Shown here: positions 1-9,186 of the stretch, one piece after another | How the letters are laid out: each line of letters starts with the position of its first letter | How positions within the stretch are numbered: the stretch's first letter is position 1 | Source of the DNA: Phenylobacterium sp. | Lineage (GTDB): Bacteria > Pseudomonadota > Alphaproteobacteria > Caulobacterales > Caulobacteraceae | DNA length: 47,428 nucleotides | NCBI RefSeq assembly: GCF_031181185.1 | Contig: NZ_JAPSKZ010000004.1 | Location: forward strand, 1-47,428 | Direction of reading: 5' to 3' | Translations under genes and position numbers: made by a program | The notes under the pieces: generated by a model | The model's database searches: none | Told to the model about the DNA's origin: nothing | What the model saw: only the letters and a program-made list of their open reading frames with translations

Positions 1-661
1 CCACCTCCATCTCGTATTCCTTCCAGCCGAGGACGCTTTCCTCGATCAGGACCTCGGTGGTCGGCGACAGGTCGAGGCCGCGCTCGACGATCTCGCGGAA
101 CTCCTCGACGTTGTAGGCGATGCCGCCGCCGGTGCCGGCGAGCGTGAAGGACGGACGGATGATGGCCGGCAGGCCCACCTGCTCGAGGCCGACCATCGCC
201 TCTTCCAGCGTGTGGGCGACGTGCGACCGGGGGCTCTCCAGGCCGATCGCGTCCATCGCGTCGCGGAATTTCTGGCGGTCCTCGGCCTTGTCGATGACGT
301 CGGCCTTAGCCCCGATCATCTCGACGCCGTACTTGGCGAGCACGCCGTTGCGTTCCAGCGCCAGGGCGGTGTTCAGGGCGGTCTGGCCGCCCATGGTGGG
401 CAGGAGGGCGTCCGGGCGCTCTTTCTCGATGATCTTCTCGACCATCTCGGGCGTAATCGGCTCGATGTAGGTGGCGTCGGCGATCTCGGGATCGGTCATG
501 ATCGTCGCCGGGTTCGAGTTCACCAGCACGATCCGATACCCCTCGGCGCGCAGCGCCTTGCAGGCCTGGACCCCCGAGTAGTCGAACTCGCACGCCTGGC
601 CGATGACGATCGGGCCGGCGCCGATGATCAGGATCGAGGAGATGTCGGTGCGTTTGGGCAT
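1..661 (-). CDS. carB: Carbamoyl-phosphate synthase large subunit, amino-terminal part (cut by window edge)
   Basis: The large subunit makes carbamoyl phosphate from bicarbonate, ATP and ammonia delivered by CarA, feeding pyrimidine and arginine synthesis in the cytoplasm. About 220 residues are visible. They begin [20 protein letters not shown] and continue with EFDYSGVQA, the start of the first carboxyphosphate ATP-grasp half, then the [10 protein letters not shown] and [10 protein letters not shown] signatures and the [12 protein letters not shown] loop. The ATG at 661 fits the conserved family start. The rest of the roughly 1,080-residue protein lies beyond base 1. carA is 8.5 kb away on the other strand, so the two subunits are transcribed separately. 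Confidence 0.97.
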   Translation of the reverse strand, partial: MPKRTDISSILIIGAGPIVIGQACEFDYSGVQACKALRAEGYRIVLVNSNPATIMTDPEIADATYIEPITPEMVEKIIEKERPDALLPTMGGQTALNTALALERNGVLAKYGVEMIGAKADVIDKAEDRQKFRDAMDAIGLESPRSHVAHTLEEAMVGLEQVGLPAIIRPSFTLAGTGGGIAYNVEEFREIVERGLDLSPTTEVLIEESVLGWKEYEMEV

Positions 662-685
662 GTTTCTCGCGCGCAAGGGCGGCCG

Positions 686-820
686 CGCAGATTGGCGCGC
701 CCGACACCGTCTAGAACTGCAGGTTAAGCGGGCGATTTAGAGGGCAAGTCCGGCTCACGCAAGCACGCCGGCGCATGCCGCGGCCAGAAGAACGCAGATT
801 CTGCGCGGTTCCCGCAGATT
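686..820. repeat. Three direct copies of CGCAGATT upstream of carB
   Basis: The octamer CGCAGATT occurs at 686-693, 793-800 and 813-820 in the region between carB and the next gene. The last two start 20 bases apart, about two helical turns. One copy is just inside the carB leader and two flank the candidate promoter upstream. This may be an operator, but another copy at 7932-7939 warns that the octamer can occur by chance. Confidence 0.3.
734..762 (-). promoter_or_regulatory. Candidate sigma-70 promoter for carB
   Basis: Read leftward, TTGCGT (757-762) is followed after exactly 17 bases by TAAATC (734-739), about 70 bases before the carB ATG. Spacing is ideal, but the -10 element is only a fair match. 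Prediction from sequence alone. Confidence 0.3.
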
Positions 821-909
821 TATCTTTTGATTCACGCAACTAAGTCGCCGCTCGCGGCCTATTTCCGATGGCAGCGCGCCCGTACGGCGCGGTAAGTATC
901 GGAGACCCC

Positions 910-1134
910 ATGACCTTGCTCGAGAGAATCCCCGCCCTCAGCGACGAGGAAGTGGTGAACCTGCTGGCGAATGCGCGTCGGCTGAGCGAGCAGGGCGACG
1001 AAAAGCAGAAGGCCGCCGCGGCCGAGATCCTGCCCAGCCTGGAGACCGAGGCCGAGCAGCGGCGCCAGGCCCGCCTGGAGCGCACCAAGGCCAAGCGCGC
1101 CGCAGCGCGCAAGCCGCGGAAGGTCGCGGCCTAG
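910..1134 (+). CDS. Small basic hypothetical protein
   Basis: A 74-residue protein beginning MTLLERIPALSDEEVVNLL and ending in a Lys/Arg/Ala-rich tail (KAKRAAARKPRKVAA). The first half is an amphipathic leucine-rich helix and the rest is charged helix. There is no signal peptide or membrane segment. I chose the ATG at 910 rather than the upstream ATG at 868 because the intervening residues are Gly/Pro-rich and unlike a conserved start. I do not recognise a named family, though short proteins of this kind recur in Caulobacterales. The basic tail would suit nucleic-acid or ribosome binding, which is inference only. The gene diverges from carB. Confidence 0.7.
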   Translation: MTLLERIPALSDEEVVNLLANARRLSEQGDEKQKAAAAEILPSLETEAEQRRQARLERTKAKRAAARKPRKVAA

Positions 1135-1265
1135 GAAGGCAAGACCCGAGGCTGCGCGCTCGGCCCTAGGCCCAGCGAGCGCCTGACCGATGACGGGTCC
1201 GTCGCGGCGACGCGGCGGGCCCTTTTTGATTTGAGTCCCGAGGCGGCGGAGGCGATCCTCGCGCC

Positions 1266-1670
1266 ATGCGACGCGCCCTCGTGCTGATCCCCCTGCTGAC
1301 CGCCGCCCCGGCGGCCGCGCAGCCCGCGCCGGTCACGCGGCCCATGGCGGCGATCGACGCCACGCTCACCGGACAGCCGATCACGGCGCCGACGGGCAGG
1401 CTCCGGGTGACGGTGTCGGAGACGACGTTGGCCCCGGGCGGCAAGCTGGCCGCGCACAAGCACCCTTATCCCAGGGTCGTGCAGATCCTGTCGGGACGAC
1501 TGCGGGTGACGAACCTCGACACCGGAACCGTCTCCGAGCCCAAGCCCGGAGACTGGATGGTCGACGCCGTCGACCAATGGCACGAGGCGATCGTGCTGGG
1601 CGACGAGCCGGTGCGGATCCTGACCATAGACCAGGCGCCGCCCGGTGCGACGGTGACGATCCCGCGCTGA
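1266..1670 (+). CDS. Secreted cupin-domain protein
   Basis: A 134-residue protein with a cleavable signal peptide (about residues 1-19, MRRALVLIPLLTAAPAAAQ) followed by one small beta-barrel cupin. Cupin motif 1 appears as HKHPYPRVVQILSG and motif 2 as PGDWMVDAVDQWHEA, supplying His residues for a metal site. It is probably periplasmic. Single-domain secreted cupins have no predictable substrate, so the reaction is unknown. Its stop lies 8 bases from the convergent rpoD stop, and it appears monocistronic. Confidence 0.8.
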   Translation: MRRALVLIPLLTAAPAAAQPAPVTRPMAAIDATLTGQPITAPTGRLRVTVSETTLAPGGKLAAHKHPYPRVVQILSGRLRVTNLDTGTVSEPKPGDWMVDAVDQWHEAIVLGDEPVRILTIDQAPPGATVTIPR

Positions 1671-1678
1671 GCGCCCGC

Positions 1679-3601
<1,923 letters not shown>

Positions 3602-4036
3602 CGAGGTCTCCGACGTGGGTCTCCCGCCCCATGCAAGAGGCGGGCCCCAGATAATGGGCGACGGTAAAATGCTAAGGGGCCGCGACGTTACGACCCGGTA
3701 TCCGCCTAATTCGTTCCGTTTTGATCGTGCGTGTTCAGGGCCCTTGGCTTCGCCGGACATGGCTCGGCCACGTCCAAGCGACCGCGAAGGTCGCCCCCCG
3801 CAGCGCAAGCCCTGGGATCACCACGCATCGAGGGAGGCATCATCTTCATCAGAGGGCGCGCCCGAAACTCGGTCGCAGCGGCCCGGTAGATGCCTGTCGA
3901 CAGCGCGCTAAATCCGCACGCCGCCACATGGCGTGGCGCATCCTCGAAGTCAAGATGCCCCCACGCCACGTAAGGAGAATGATTTCGCTGATCAAATCCC
4001 GACAGCCTGACTGCCAGGGCTGTTTTGCGCCGGGGG
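3602..4036 (-). other. 435-base intergenic leader between dnaG and rpoD
   Basis: No convincing gene is present: the short open frames here have no recognisable domain or properly spaced ribosome site. On the rpoD-sense strand it holds a candidate heat-shock promoter, listed separately, leaving a leader of roughly 320 bases. A small inverted repeat, ACAGCC (4002-4007) and GGCTGT (4018-4023), sits just after the dnaG stop. It is followed by a T run only on the + strand, where there is no gene to terminate. Confidence 0.6.
3928..3954 (-). promoter_or_regulatory. Candidate sigma-32 (heat-shock) promoter upstream of rpoD
   Basis: Read leftward, CTTGAC (3949-3954), then 15 bases, then CGCCATGT ending near 3926. 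This is close to the sigma-32 pattern CTTGAA-N13-15-CCCCATnT, with one mismatch in each hexamer. Heat-shock promoters ahead of rpoD are known in other proteobacteria. Transcription would start near 3920. Sequence match only. Confidence 0.3.
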
Positions 4037-5950
4037 CTAATGAGGCAGCACCGGCTTGTCGCGCGCCTCGTTCGCCCAGTCCGAATTGACCAGCTTGCGC
4101 AGGTGGTCCCGCTCGGCCTTGAGGGTCATGAGGGCTGCCGCGGCCGACGGATCGCGGCCGACGTCGCCCACAGTGGATTCCACGGCCCGCTCCAGCGCCT
4201 CCAGCTTCATCAGGAGGTCGAAGGCCTCGCGCCACAGGACCCGCACGCGCTCGCGGGCGGCGGTCTCGTCGAGGAATGGCGCGCTGACGCCGGCGCGACG
4301 GGAGTCCTTCTCCAGCTTGACCAGCACCTCTTCGGGCACGCCGCGGGAGCGCAGCCGGCGGACGACCGCGTCGAATTCGGCCTCGCCGGTCTCGTAGCGG
4401 ATCTGCACAAGTTCGCGGGCGATGGCGTCCAGCTTCTCGTCGCCGAAGCCGCGAGCGCCCAGGAGCTCGATGGAGTCATCGATGAGGCTGGGGTCCTTCA
4501 GGGCCGCCATGGCGAGCGCCGCGGCCAGCGGCCGGGTGGAGCTCTTCAGCGCCTGCGCGGCCTGCTTCCCCTCGGGCGTGGCGCCAGCGAGCGCCGGGCG
4601 CTTGTCCCAGCGGCGGCGCGCGAGCTCGCGCCCAGCGGCGCCCACGGTGTAGACGGGCTGCTGCGTCGGCCACAGCTGCTCGAACCGTCCCAGCAGGTCT
4701 TCCTTGTAGGCCTGGGCGAGGTCGGGGTCGGCGATGGTGGCGGCCAGCTTGCGCAGCCGGACCTTGAGCGCGGTGCGCCGCTCGGGCGTGTCCAGCGGCT
4801 CGAGGTCGCGCTCGCGGACGAACAGGGCCTCGGCGAAGGGGGTGGTCTTCTCGAGCTGGGACTTCAGGGCCACGGGTCCCTGTTCGCGCAGCACGTCGTC
4901 CGGGTCCTTACCGCCTTCGACAAGGGCGAACTTGAAGCTCTTGCCGGGCTTCAGCAGGGGAAGGGCGCGGTCGATGGCCCGCCCCGCCGCCTGGCGGCCG
5001 GCGCGGTCGCCGTCGAAGCAGAGCGTCGGCTCAGGGTGATGGCGCCACAGCACCTCCATCTGCTCTTCGGTGAGCGCAGTGCCCATGGGCGCGACGGCCG
5101 GCACGCCGGCGCGCTGGCAGGCGATGACGTCCATGTAGCCCTCGACGACCACCAGCGGCGGCTCGTCGCCGGCGGGCGCCGCGGCCAGGATCTTCCGGGC
5201 CTCGGAGAGGCCGTAGAGGTTGTTCCCCTTGTGGAAGACGACCGTTTCGGGGCCATTCAGGTACTTGGCCCGCGCCTGCGGATCCATCGCCCGGCCGCCG
5301 AACGAGACCACCCGGCCGCGGACGTCGAGGATCGGGAAGATGATGCGGTCGCGGAAGCGATCGTAGGGCTGGCCGCCGTCTTCCGGCGCTATCAGGAGGC
5401 CGGCGTCCACCAGCTCGGCGGGTCGCGCGCCCTTGGCGACGAGGTAGTCCTTCAGCGCCGTGCGCCCGGCCGGCGAGAAGCCGATGCGGAACCGGGCCCA
5501 TTCCTTCTCCGGCAGGCCACGCTTCTCGAGGTAGGCGCGGGCCTCGCGGCCGGGCGGTCGCCTCAGCTCGGCTTCGAACCACTGGCAGGCCAGCTCCAGC
5601 CAGTCGGCGAGGCCCTGGCGCTTCTTCTCCTGCTCGGCCCCGCGCGGATCGACAGCGGGGAGGGCGAGGCCCGCCTCGGCGGCCAACTTCTCGACGGCCT
5701 CGGCGAAGGAGAGCCGTTCGGTCTCCTGCACGAAGGTGATGATGTCGCCGGTCTTGCCCGAGCTGAAGTCGAAGAACTGGCCCTTCTCGTCGTTCACGTA
5801 GAACGAGGGGGTCTTCTCCTTGTTGAACGGCGACAGCCCGACGTACTCGCGCCCCTGCTTGCGCAGCTTGACGCTCTTGCCGATCACGTCCGACGGACGG
5901 AGGCGACCTTTCAGTTCATCGATGAAGCGTTCGTCGAACCGTCCGACCAT
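4037..5950 (-). CDS. dnaG: DNA primase DnaG with a zinc-ligand-free amino-terminal module
   Basis: Primase, 637 residues, that makes RNA primers for lagging-strand replication at the fork with DnaB helicase. The order is an amino-terminal zinc-binding-type domain (about 1-95), the RNA polymerase core with Toprim motifs (LVVVEGYMDVIA, then LCFDGDRAGRQAA), and a helicase-binding carboxy-terminal domain. The four E. coli zinc ligands (Cys40, His43, Cys61, Cys64) align without gaps to Ser40, Asn43, Asp61 and Ser64 here, so that module cannot bind zinc in the usual way. I recall the same loss in other alphaproteobacterial primases but could not check it. The gene is transcribed toward rpoD. Two DnaA-box-like sites lie within 65 bases upstream. 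Confidence 0.97.
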   Translation of the reverse strand: MVGRFDERFIDELKGRLRPSDVIGKSVKLRKQGREYVGLSPFNKEKTPSFYVNDEKGQFFDFSSGKTGDIITFVQETERLSFAEAVEKLAAEAGLALPAVDPRGAEQEKKRQGLADWLELACQWFEAELRRPPGREARAYLEKRGLPEKEWARFRIGFSPAGRTALKDYLVAKGARPAELVDAGLLIAPEDGGQPYDRFRDRIIFPILDVRGRVVSFGGRAMDPQARAKYLNGPETVVFHKGNNLYGLSEARKILAAAPAGDEPPLVVVEGYMDVIACQRAGVPAVAPMGTALTEEQMEVLWRHHPEPTLCFDGDRAGRQAAGRAIDRALPLLKPGKSFKFALVEGGKDPDDVLREQGPVALKSQLEKTTPFAEALFVRERDLEPLDTPERRTALKVRLRKLAATIADPDLAQAYKEDLLGRFEQLWPTQQPVYTVGAAGRELARRRWDKRPALAGATPEGKQAAQALKSSTRPLAAALAMAALKDPSLIDDSIELLGARGFGDEKLDAIARELVQIRYETGEAEFDAVVRRLRSRGVPEEVLVKLEKDSRRAGVSAPFLDETAARERVRVLWREAFDLLMKLEALERAVESTVGDVGRDPSAAAALMTLKAERDHLRKLVNSDWANEARDKPVLPH

Positions 5951-5983
5951 GGGGAACCGCTAACACCTCGCGCCGCGACAGCC

Positions 5984-6013
5984 TGTGGATGAGTCGCGAA
6001 CGCCTGTGGATGA
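5984..6013 (-). promoter_or_regulatory. Pair of DnaA-box-like nonamers upstream of dnaG
   Basis: TGTGGATGA occurs at 5984-5992 and 6005-6013; read in the dnaG direction it is TCATCCACA, one base from the DnaA box TTATCCACA. The copies start 21 bases apart, two helical turns, on the same face of the helix, 34 and 55 bases before the dnaG ATG. CcrM-type GAGTC sites lie at 5991-5995, overlapping the first box, and at 6035-6039. Replication-linked control of dnaG is inference. Confidence 0.4.
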
Positions 6014-6044
6014 TAGCGCCGAAACGGTGCGACAGAGTCGGTCG

Positions 6045-6905
6045 CTAGCGGACGTGCGCCAGCTTCTCCGGGTTTCGGACCACATAGATGCGCGCGATGC
6101 GGCCGTCGCCGTCGGTCTCGAAGGCGATCGTCTGCGGCCCGTCCGGCATCTGGAGCAGGAGGCCCGGGCTGCCGTTGATGCGGACGGCCTCGAACTCCTC
6201 GACGGTCGGATAGCCCGCACGCCAGCGGATGCCTTTGAAGAGGCCGACGATGTCGTCGCGGCCGACCAGCACGCGCAGCGCCGCGGTGCGCTTGCCGCCG
6301 CCGTCGCTGACCATCACCGCATCCTCGGCCAGCAGGGAAGACAGCCGCGCATAGTCGGCGTTCAGCGTGGCCTGCAGGAACGCCTCGGCGAGCTGCTTGG
6401 CGCGGCCTTCGTCCACCGCAAAGCGTGGCCGGGCCTCCTGTACATGGGCGCGGGCCCGGCTGGCCAGCTGGCGCACGGCGGGCTCGGACCGGCCCAGCGT
6501 CTCGGCGACCCTTGCATAGTCCTGGTCGAACACGTCGTGCAGCAGGAAGACCGCCCGCTCCAGGGGCGACAGCCGCTCGAGCGCGAGCAGGAAGGCCACC
6601 GACACGTCCTCGGCCCGCTCGACGGGGTCGTCGGTCAGCGGCTCGATCAGCGGTTCGGGCAGCCAGGGGCCCTTGTAGGCCTCCCGCTCGGCCTTCGCCC
6701 GGCGCAGGCGGTCGATGCAGAGACGGGTGGTGGCGCGCACCAGCCAGGCGGCGGGATCGTCCACCTTCTCGGCGGCGCGAACCCAGCGCAGCCAGGCGTC
6801 CTGAACCGCGTCCTCGGCCTCAGAGACGGAGCCCAGCATGCGGTAGGCCAGCCGCTTCAGCCGCGGCCGCTGGGCCTCGAAGGCGTCTGTGAGCGCCGCG
6901 TCCAT
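6045..6905 (-). CDS. ECF41-family RNA polymerase sigma factor with SnoaL-like extension
   Basis: An alternative sigma factor of 286 residues. Sigma regions 2 (about 8-75) and 4 (about 105-155) are followed by a fused SnoaL-like domain (about 165-286). The three ECF41 hallmarks are visible: WLPEP at 81-85 in the linker, DGGGK at 201-205 and NPEKL at 278-282, the last two in the extension that modulates activity in place of a classical anti-sigma factor. I chose the ATG at 6905, which follows AAGGTGG and sits 10 bases after the CMD stop; an ATG at 6926 would overlap that gene. It is last in a three-gene operon, beside the CMD gene that ECF41 factors typically control. The inducing signal is unknown. 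Confidence 0.9.
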   Translation of the reverse strand: MDAALTDAFEAQRPRLKRLAYRMLGSVSEAEDAVQDAWLRWVRAAEKVDDPAAWLVRATTRLCIDRLRRAKAEREAYKGPWLPEPLIEPLTDDPVERAEDVSVAFLLALERLSPLERAVFLLHDVFDQDYARVAETLGRSEPAVRQLASRARAHVQEARPRFAVDEGRAKQLAEAFLQATLNADYARLSSLLAEDAVMVSDGGGKRTAALRVLVGRDDIVGLFKGIRWRAGYPTVEEFEAVRINGSPGLLLQMPDGPQTIAFETDGDGRIARIYVVRNPEKLAHVR

Positions 6906-6915
6906 GGCCGCCACC

Positions 6916-7482
6916 TTACGCCGCAAGCTTCAGCGGCGCGACGGTCTCGCCGGCCACAGTGACCTTGGAACAGGCCTTGCCGTAGCCAAGGGCGTACTTG
7001 AGCGTCGGGTACATGCGCGAGGCGACGATGGAGAGGCTGATGGCCACCAGGGCCTTGTCGCCCCACCGGCGGACGATCTCGTCGCGCAGCGGGTCGCAGG
7101 TTTCCATGTCCCGGGCGAGGCTGGCGCGGGCGAAGCGGTAGGCCAGCGCGGCCGTCTCACCCATGGCTTCCTGGTCGCCGGCGATGATGGCCCGCAGGAT
7201 CGAGGGATCGACGCCCTGGGCCGTGGCGATGTCGACGCCGACCTGCACGCAGGGGCCGCAGTCCTCGCTCATCGTGCCGACCAGACCGGCGGCGACCAGC
7301 GCCTCGGGCGGGGCGGCCTTCACGTCCATCGCCCGCGTGCCAAAGGCGAACTTCATCAGGCTGGCCGGGTTCACGCGCAGGACATGGCGCATGTAGCTGG
7401 CGTCGTAGTCGAACGTCTTCTCGAAGCCGTCGAGCCAGCGGGACAGGTAGGCCTTCAGGAACATCTCGTTCTCCTCAGTCAT
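6916..7482 (-). CDS. Carboxymuconolactone decarboxylase (AhpD-like) family protein
   Basis: A 188-residue helical protein. The sequence SEDCGPCVQVGVD provides the family CxxC at Cys75 and Cys78. The His three or four residues later that AhpD peroxidase-partner proteins use is absent, so AhpD-type chemistry is uncertain. CMD proteins are one of the three 'COE' types that neighbour ECF41 sigma factors and are usually their direct regulatory target, which fits this position. Its ATG overlaps the stop of the upstream membrane-protein gene by 8 bases, implying translational coupling. A redox or aromatic-compound role is plausible but unproven. Confidence 0.85.
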   Translation of the reverse strand: MTEENEMFLKAYLSRWLDGFEKTFDYDASYMRHVLRVNPASLMKFAFGTRAMDVKAAPPEALVAAGLVGTMSEDCGPCVQVGVDIATAQGVDPSILRAIIAGDQEAMGETAALAYRFARASLARDMETCDPLRDEIVRRWGDKALVAISLSIVASRMYPTLKYALGYGKACSKVTVAGETVAPLKLAA

Positions 7483-7870
7483 GGGACGGCCTGCGGAAGA
7501 GGGCCAGGAAGAGGGGGATGGCGGCGAACAGGTAGACGCCCACGAAGTCGCGCCGCACGTCGGCCCAGGGGCTGGCGCCGCAGCTGGCGTCGTAGACGTG
7601 GATCGCCGCGTGGAAGGTCAGGAACGCCGCGCCGGCAGCCAGCGCCGGCCAGCCTTCGCGCGGACGCCAGGCGAACCACGCGAGACCCAGGGCGGCGACC
7701 AGATAGGCCGCGCCGATGTCACGGACGAAGTGGGCGTTGTAGGGGCCCGTGGAGGTGACGCCGGGCACCGCGCCGTACCATGCCAGCGAGGCGAACAGCA
7801 TCGCCAGCGCATTGCCCGCCAGCACCAGAGCCAGAGCGGCCGAAAGCCACCGATCCCAGGTCCGAAGCAT
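7475..7870 (-). CDS. Four-helix membrane protein of the ECF41 operon
   Basis: A 131-residue inner-membrane protein with four hydrophobic segments at about residues 8-28, 45-67, 75-95 and 105-125, separated by short loops. FHAAIHVYDASCG in the third helix and following loop contains two His and one Cys that could bind a ligand. No named family is recognised with certainty. It is first in the operon, directly behind the ECF41-type promoter, and overlaps the CMD start by 8 bases. It may sense or respond to the same membrane or redox stress as the sigma factor; that is inference. Confidence 0.75.
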   Translation of the reverse strand: MLRTWDRWLSAALALVLAGNALAMLFASLAWYGAVPGVTSTGPYNAHFVRDIGAAYLVAALGLAWFAWRPREGWPALAAGAAFLTFHAAIHVYDASCGASPWADVRRDFVGVYLFAAIPLFLALFRRPSHD

Positions 7871-7897
7871 GTCCCGCCCTCCGTCGCTCGCCCCAAG

Positions 7898-7924
7898 GAC
7901 GGTCGGATGGCCGGCGCTGTGACA
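7898..7924 (-). promoter_or_regulatory. ECF41-type promoter, TGTCACA-N16-CGTC
   Basis: Read leftward, TGTCACA (7918-7924) is followed after 16 bases by CGTC (7898-7901), with the operon's first ATG 28 bases further on. As I recall, this is the consensus reported for ECF41-dependent promoters. It lies upstream of an operon that encodes an ECF41 factor, which argues strongly for autoregulation. Confidence 0.72.
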
Positions 7925-7942
7925 TCAGCGGCGCAGATTTTT

Positions 7943-8635
7943 TCAGCTGAGGCTGCGCACCCAGGGCGGCAGCTCGGTGATGGAGCCAAGTTCGGCGAAA
8001 CGGGGATGGCCTTGAGGAGCGTCGGCCATCTCATGCTCCCAGATCAGCGGGTAGGGGACGTGGGCGGCGTAGGCGCCCGCTTCCAGCGCCGGGAGGATGT
8101 CGGAGCGCATGGAGTTGCCGCACATCACGGCCTGGGCGGCCCCTGTGCCGTGGCGGGCGAACACGCGCTCGTAGGTGGAGGCGTCCTTCTCCGACACGAT
8201 CTCGACCGCCGCGAAGAGGTCGCCGAGGCCCGAGGCGGCCAGCTTCTGCTCCTGGTGCAGCAGGTCGCCCTTCGTGATCAGCACCAGCCGGTATCCTTCC
8301 AGCTCGGCCAGGGCTTGCTCGACGCCGGGCAGTGGCTCGACCGGGTGGCTCAGCATCTCGCGGCCCGCCGCCAGCAGCTCGGCGATCAGCCGGCCGGGGG
8401 CGTTGTTGTCGGTGAGCTCCATGGCCGTCTCGATCATCGACAGCGTGAAGCCCTTCACGCCGTAGCCGTAGAGCCTGAGGTTGCGCTTCTCGACCTCGCG
8501 CAGCTTGGCCTCCAGGACGGGACCCTCAGCGTGCTCGGCCATCAGCTCCAGGAAGCGGGCCTGGGTCAGGCGGAAGATGCCTTCGTTGTGCCAAAGGGTG
8601 TCGTCGGCATCGAGGCCGACCGTGGTGATGCGCAT
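7943..8635 (-). CDS. HAD-superfamily hydrolase
   Basis: A 230-residue cytoplasmic hydrolase, probably a phosphatase. Motif I is LDADDTLW, with nucleophile Asp9 and acid/base Asp11. Motif II is LITKGD, the motif III Lys is in VSEKDA, and motif IV is GNSMRSDILPALEAG. A helical cap (about 15-95) sits between motifs I and II, as in the C1-cap group of small-molecule phosphatases. The substrate cannot be told from sequence. It is leftward, 46 bases after the DUF1330 gene on the same strand, so the two may share a transcript. Confidence 0.88.
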   Translation of the reverse strand: MRITTVGLDADDTLWHNEGIFRLTQARFLELMAEHAEGPVLEAKLREVEKRNLRLYGYGVKGFTLSMIETAMELTDNNAPGRLIAELLAAGREMLSHPVEPLPGVEQALAELEGYRLVLITKGDLLHQEQKLAASGLGDLFAAVEIVSEKDASTYERVFARHGTGAAQAVMCGNSMRSDILPALEAGAYAAHVPYPLIWEHEMADAPQGHPRFAELGSITELPPWVRSLS

Positions 8636-8681
8636 GGGCGCGCTCTTAAGCGAGCCCGCGGCCTAAGCCTAGGCCGCCAAC

Positions 8682-9113
8682 CTACTCGCCGAAGCCTTCG
8701 CCGGGCTCGACGGGGGCAAGCCGCAGCAGGCGGGAGTCGGCGACGGCGGCCGTCCGGTGCTGGACCATCTCGCGGTACTCGGGATCGCGCACCATGGCGA
8801 TGAAAGCGTCCGCGCTCGGATATTCGGCGATGAAGGCCAGGTCCCAGGCTTCGGACTGCGGACCCGTGACCATCACCTGCGGCTTGCCCGCCCAGACCTG
8901 GCGGCCGCCCAGGCGCTTGAAGATGTGGGCGGTGGTGCGGCCATAGGCGCGGTAGGCATCGAGGCCGGTCAGCGGCTCCCCGTGGTTCGGGTGCCCTTCG
9001 GGGTACTCGGCCGCCGGCTTCAGCTTGATCAGGTTCAGCATGTGGATCGGCTGGTCGCGGGGCAGGCTCTTGAAGACCTCCCAGGCCTCGCGTTCCGGAT
9101 CGATGTGCGCCAT
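8682..9113 (-). CDS. DUF1330-family protein
   Basis: A 143-residue cytoplasmic protein of the dimeric alpha-beta barrel (ferredoxin-like) type. Features typical of DUF1330 are the early [12 protein letters not shown] strand, the central [18 protein letters not shown] segment and [19 protein letters not shown] near the end. Members are small enzymes or ligand binders of unknown reaction. The ATG at 9113 follows a GGGGACCC stretch. The gene diverges from carA with about 70 bases between the starts. Confidence 0.8.
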   Translation of the reverse strand: MAHIDPEREAWEVFKSLPRDQPIHMLNLIKLKPAAEYPEGHPNHGEPLTGLDAYRAYGRTTAHIFKRLGGRQVWAGKPQVMVTGPQSEAWDLAFIAEYPSADAFIAMVRDPEYREMVQHRTAAVADSRLLRLAPVEPGEGFGE

Positions 9114-9186
9114 AGGGTCCCCGCTGATTGACCGCGTGAGCCCGAGTCACTACCTACGCGGCCGTTTGCCCACAAGGAGCCTGCCG

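Noticed and set aside
3706..3969. A possible 87-codon gene in the dnaG-rpoD gap
   Set aside because: No family, no ribosome site, and composition like other non-coding frames. The candidate promoter elements lie inside it.
4002..4023. A small inverted repeat as a dnaG terminator
   Set aside because: The T run lies on the opposite strand from dnaG transcription, and the stem is only six bases.
3979..4089. A 36-codon frame (MISLIKSRQPDC...) with AAGGAG close by
   Set aside because: The ribosome site is only one or two bases from the ATG, and the frame runs into the dnaG end. It does not look translated.
4025..5992. A 655-codon open frame opposite dnaG
   Set aside because: Same cause: antisense of a highly biased real gene, without a recognisable domain.
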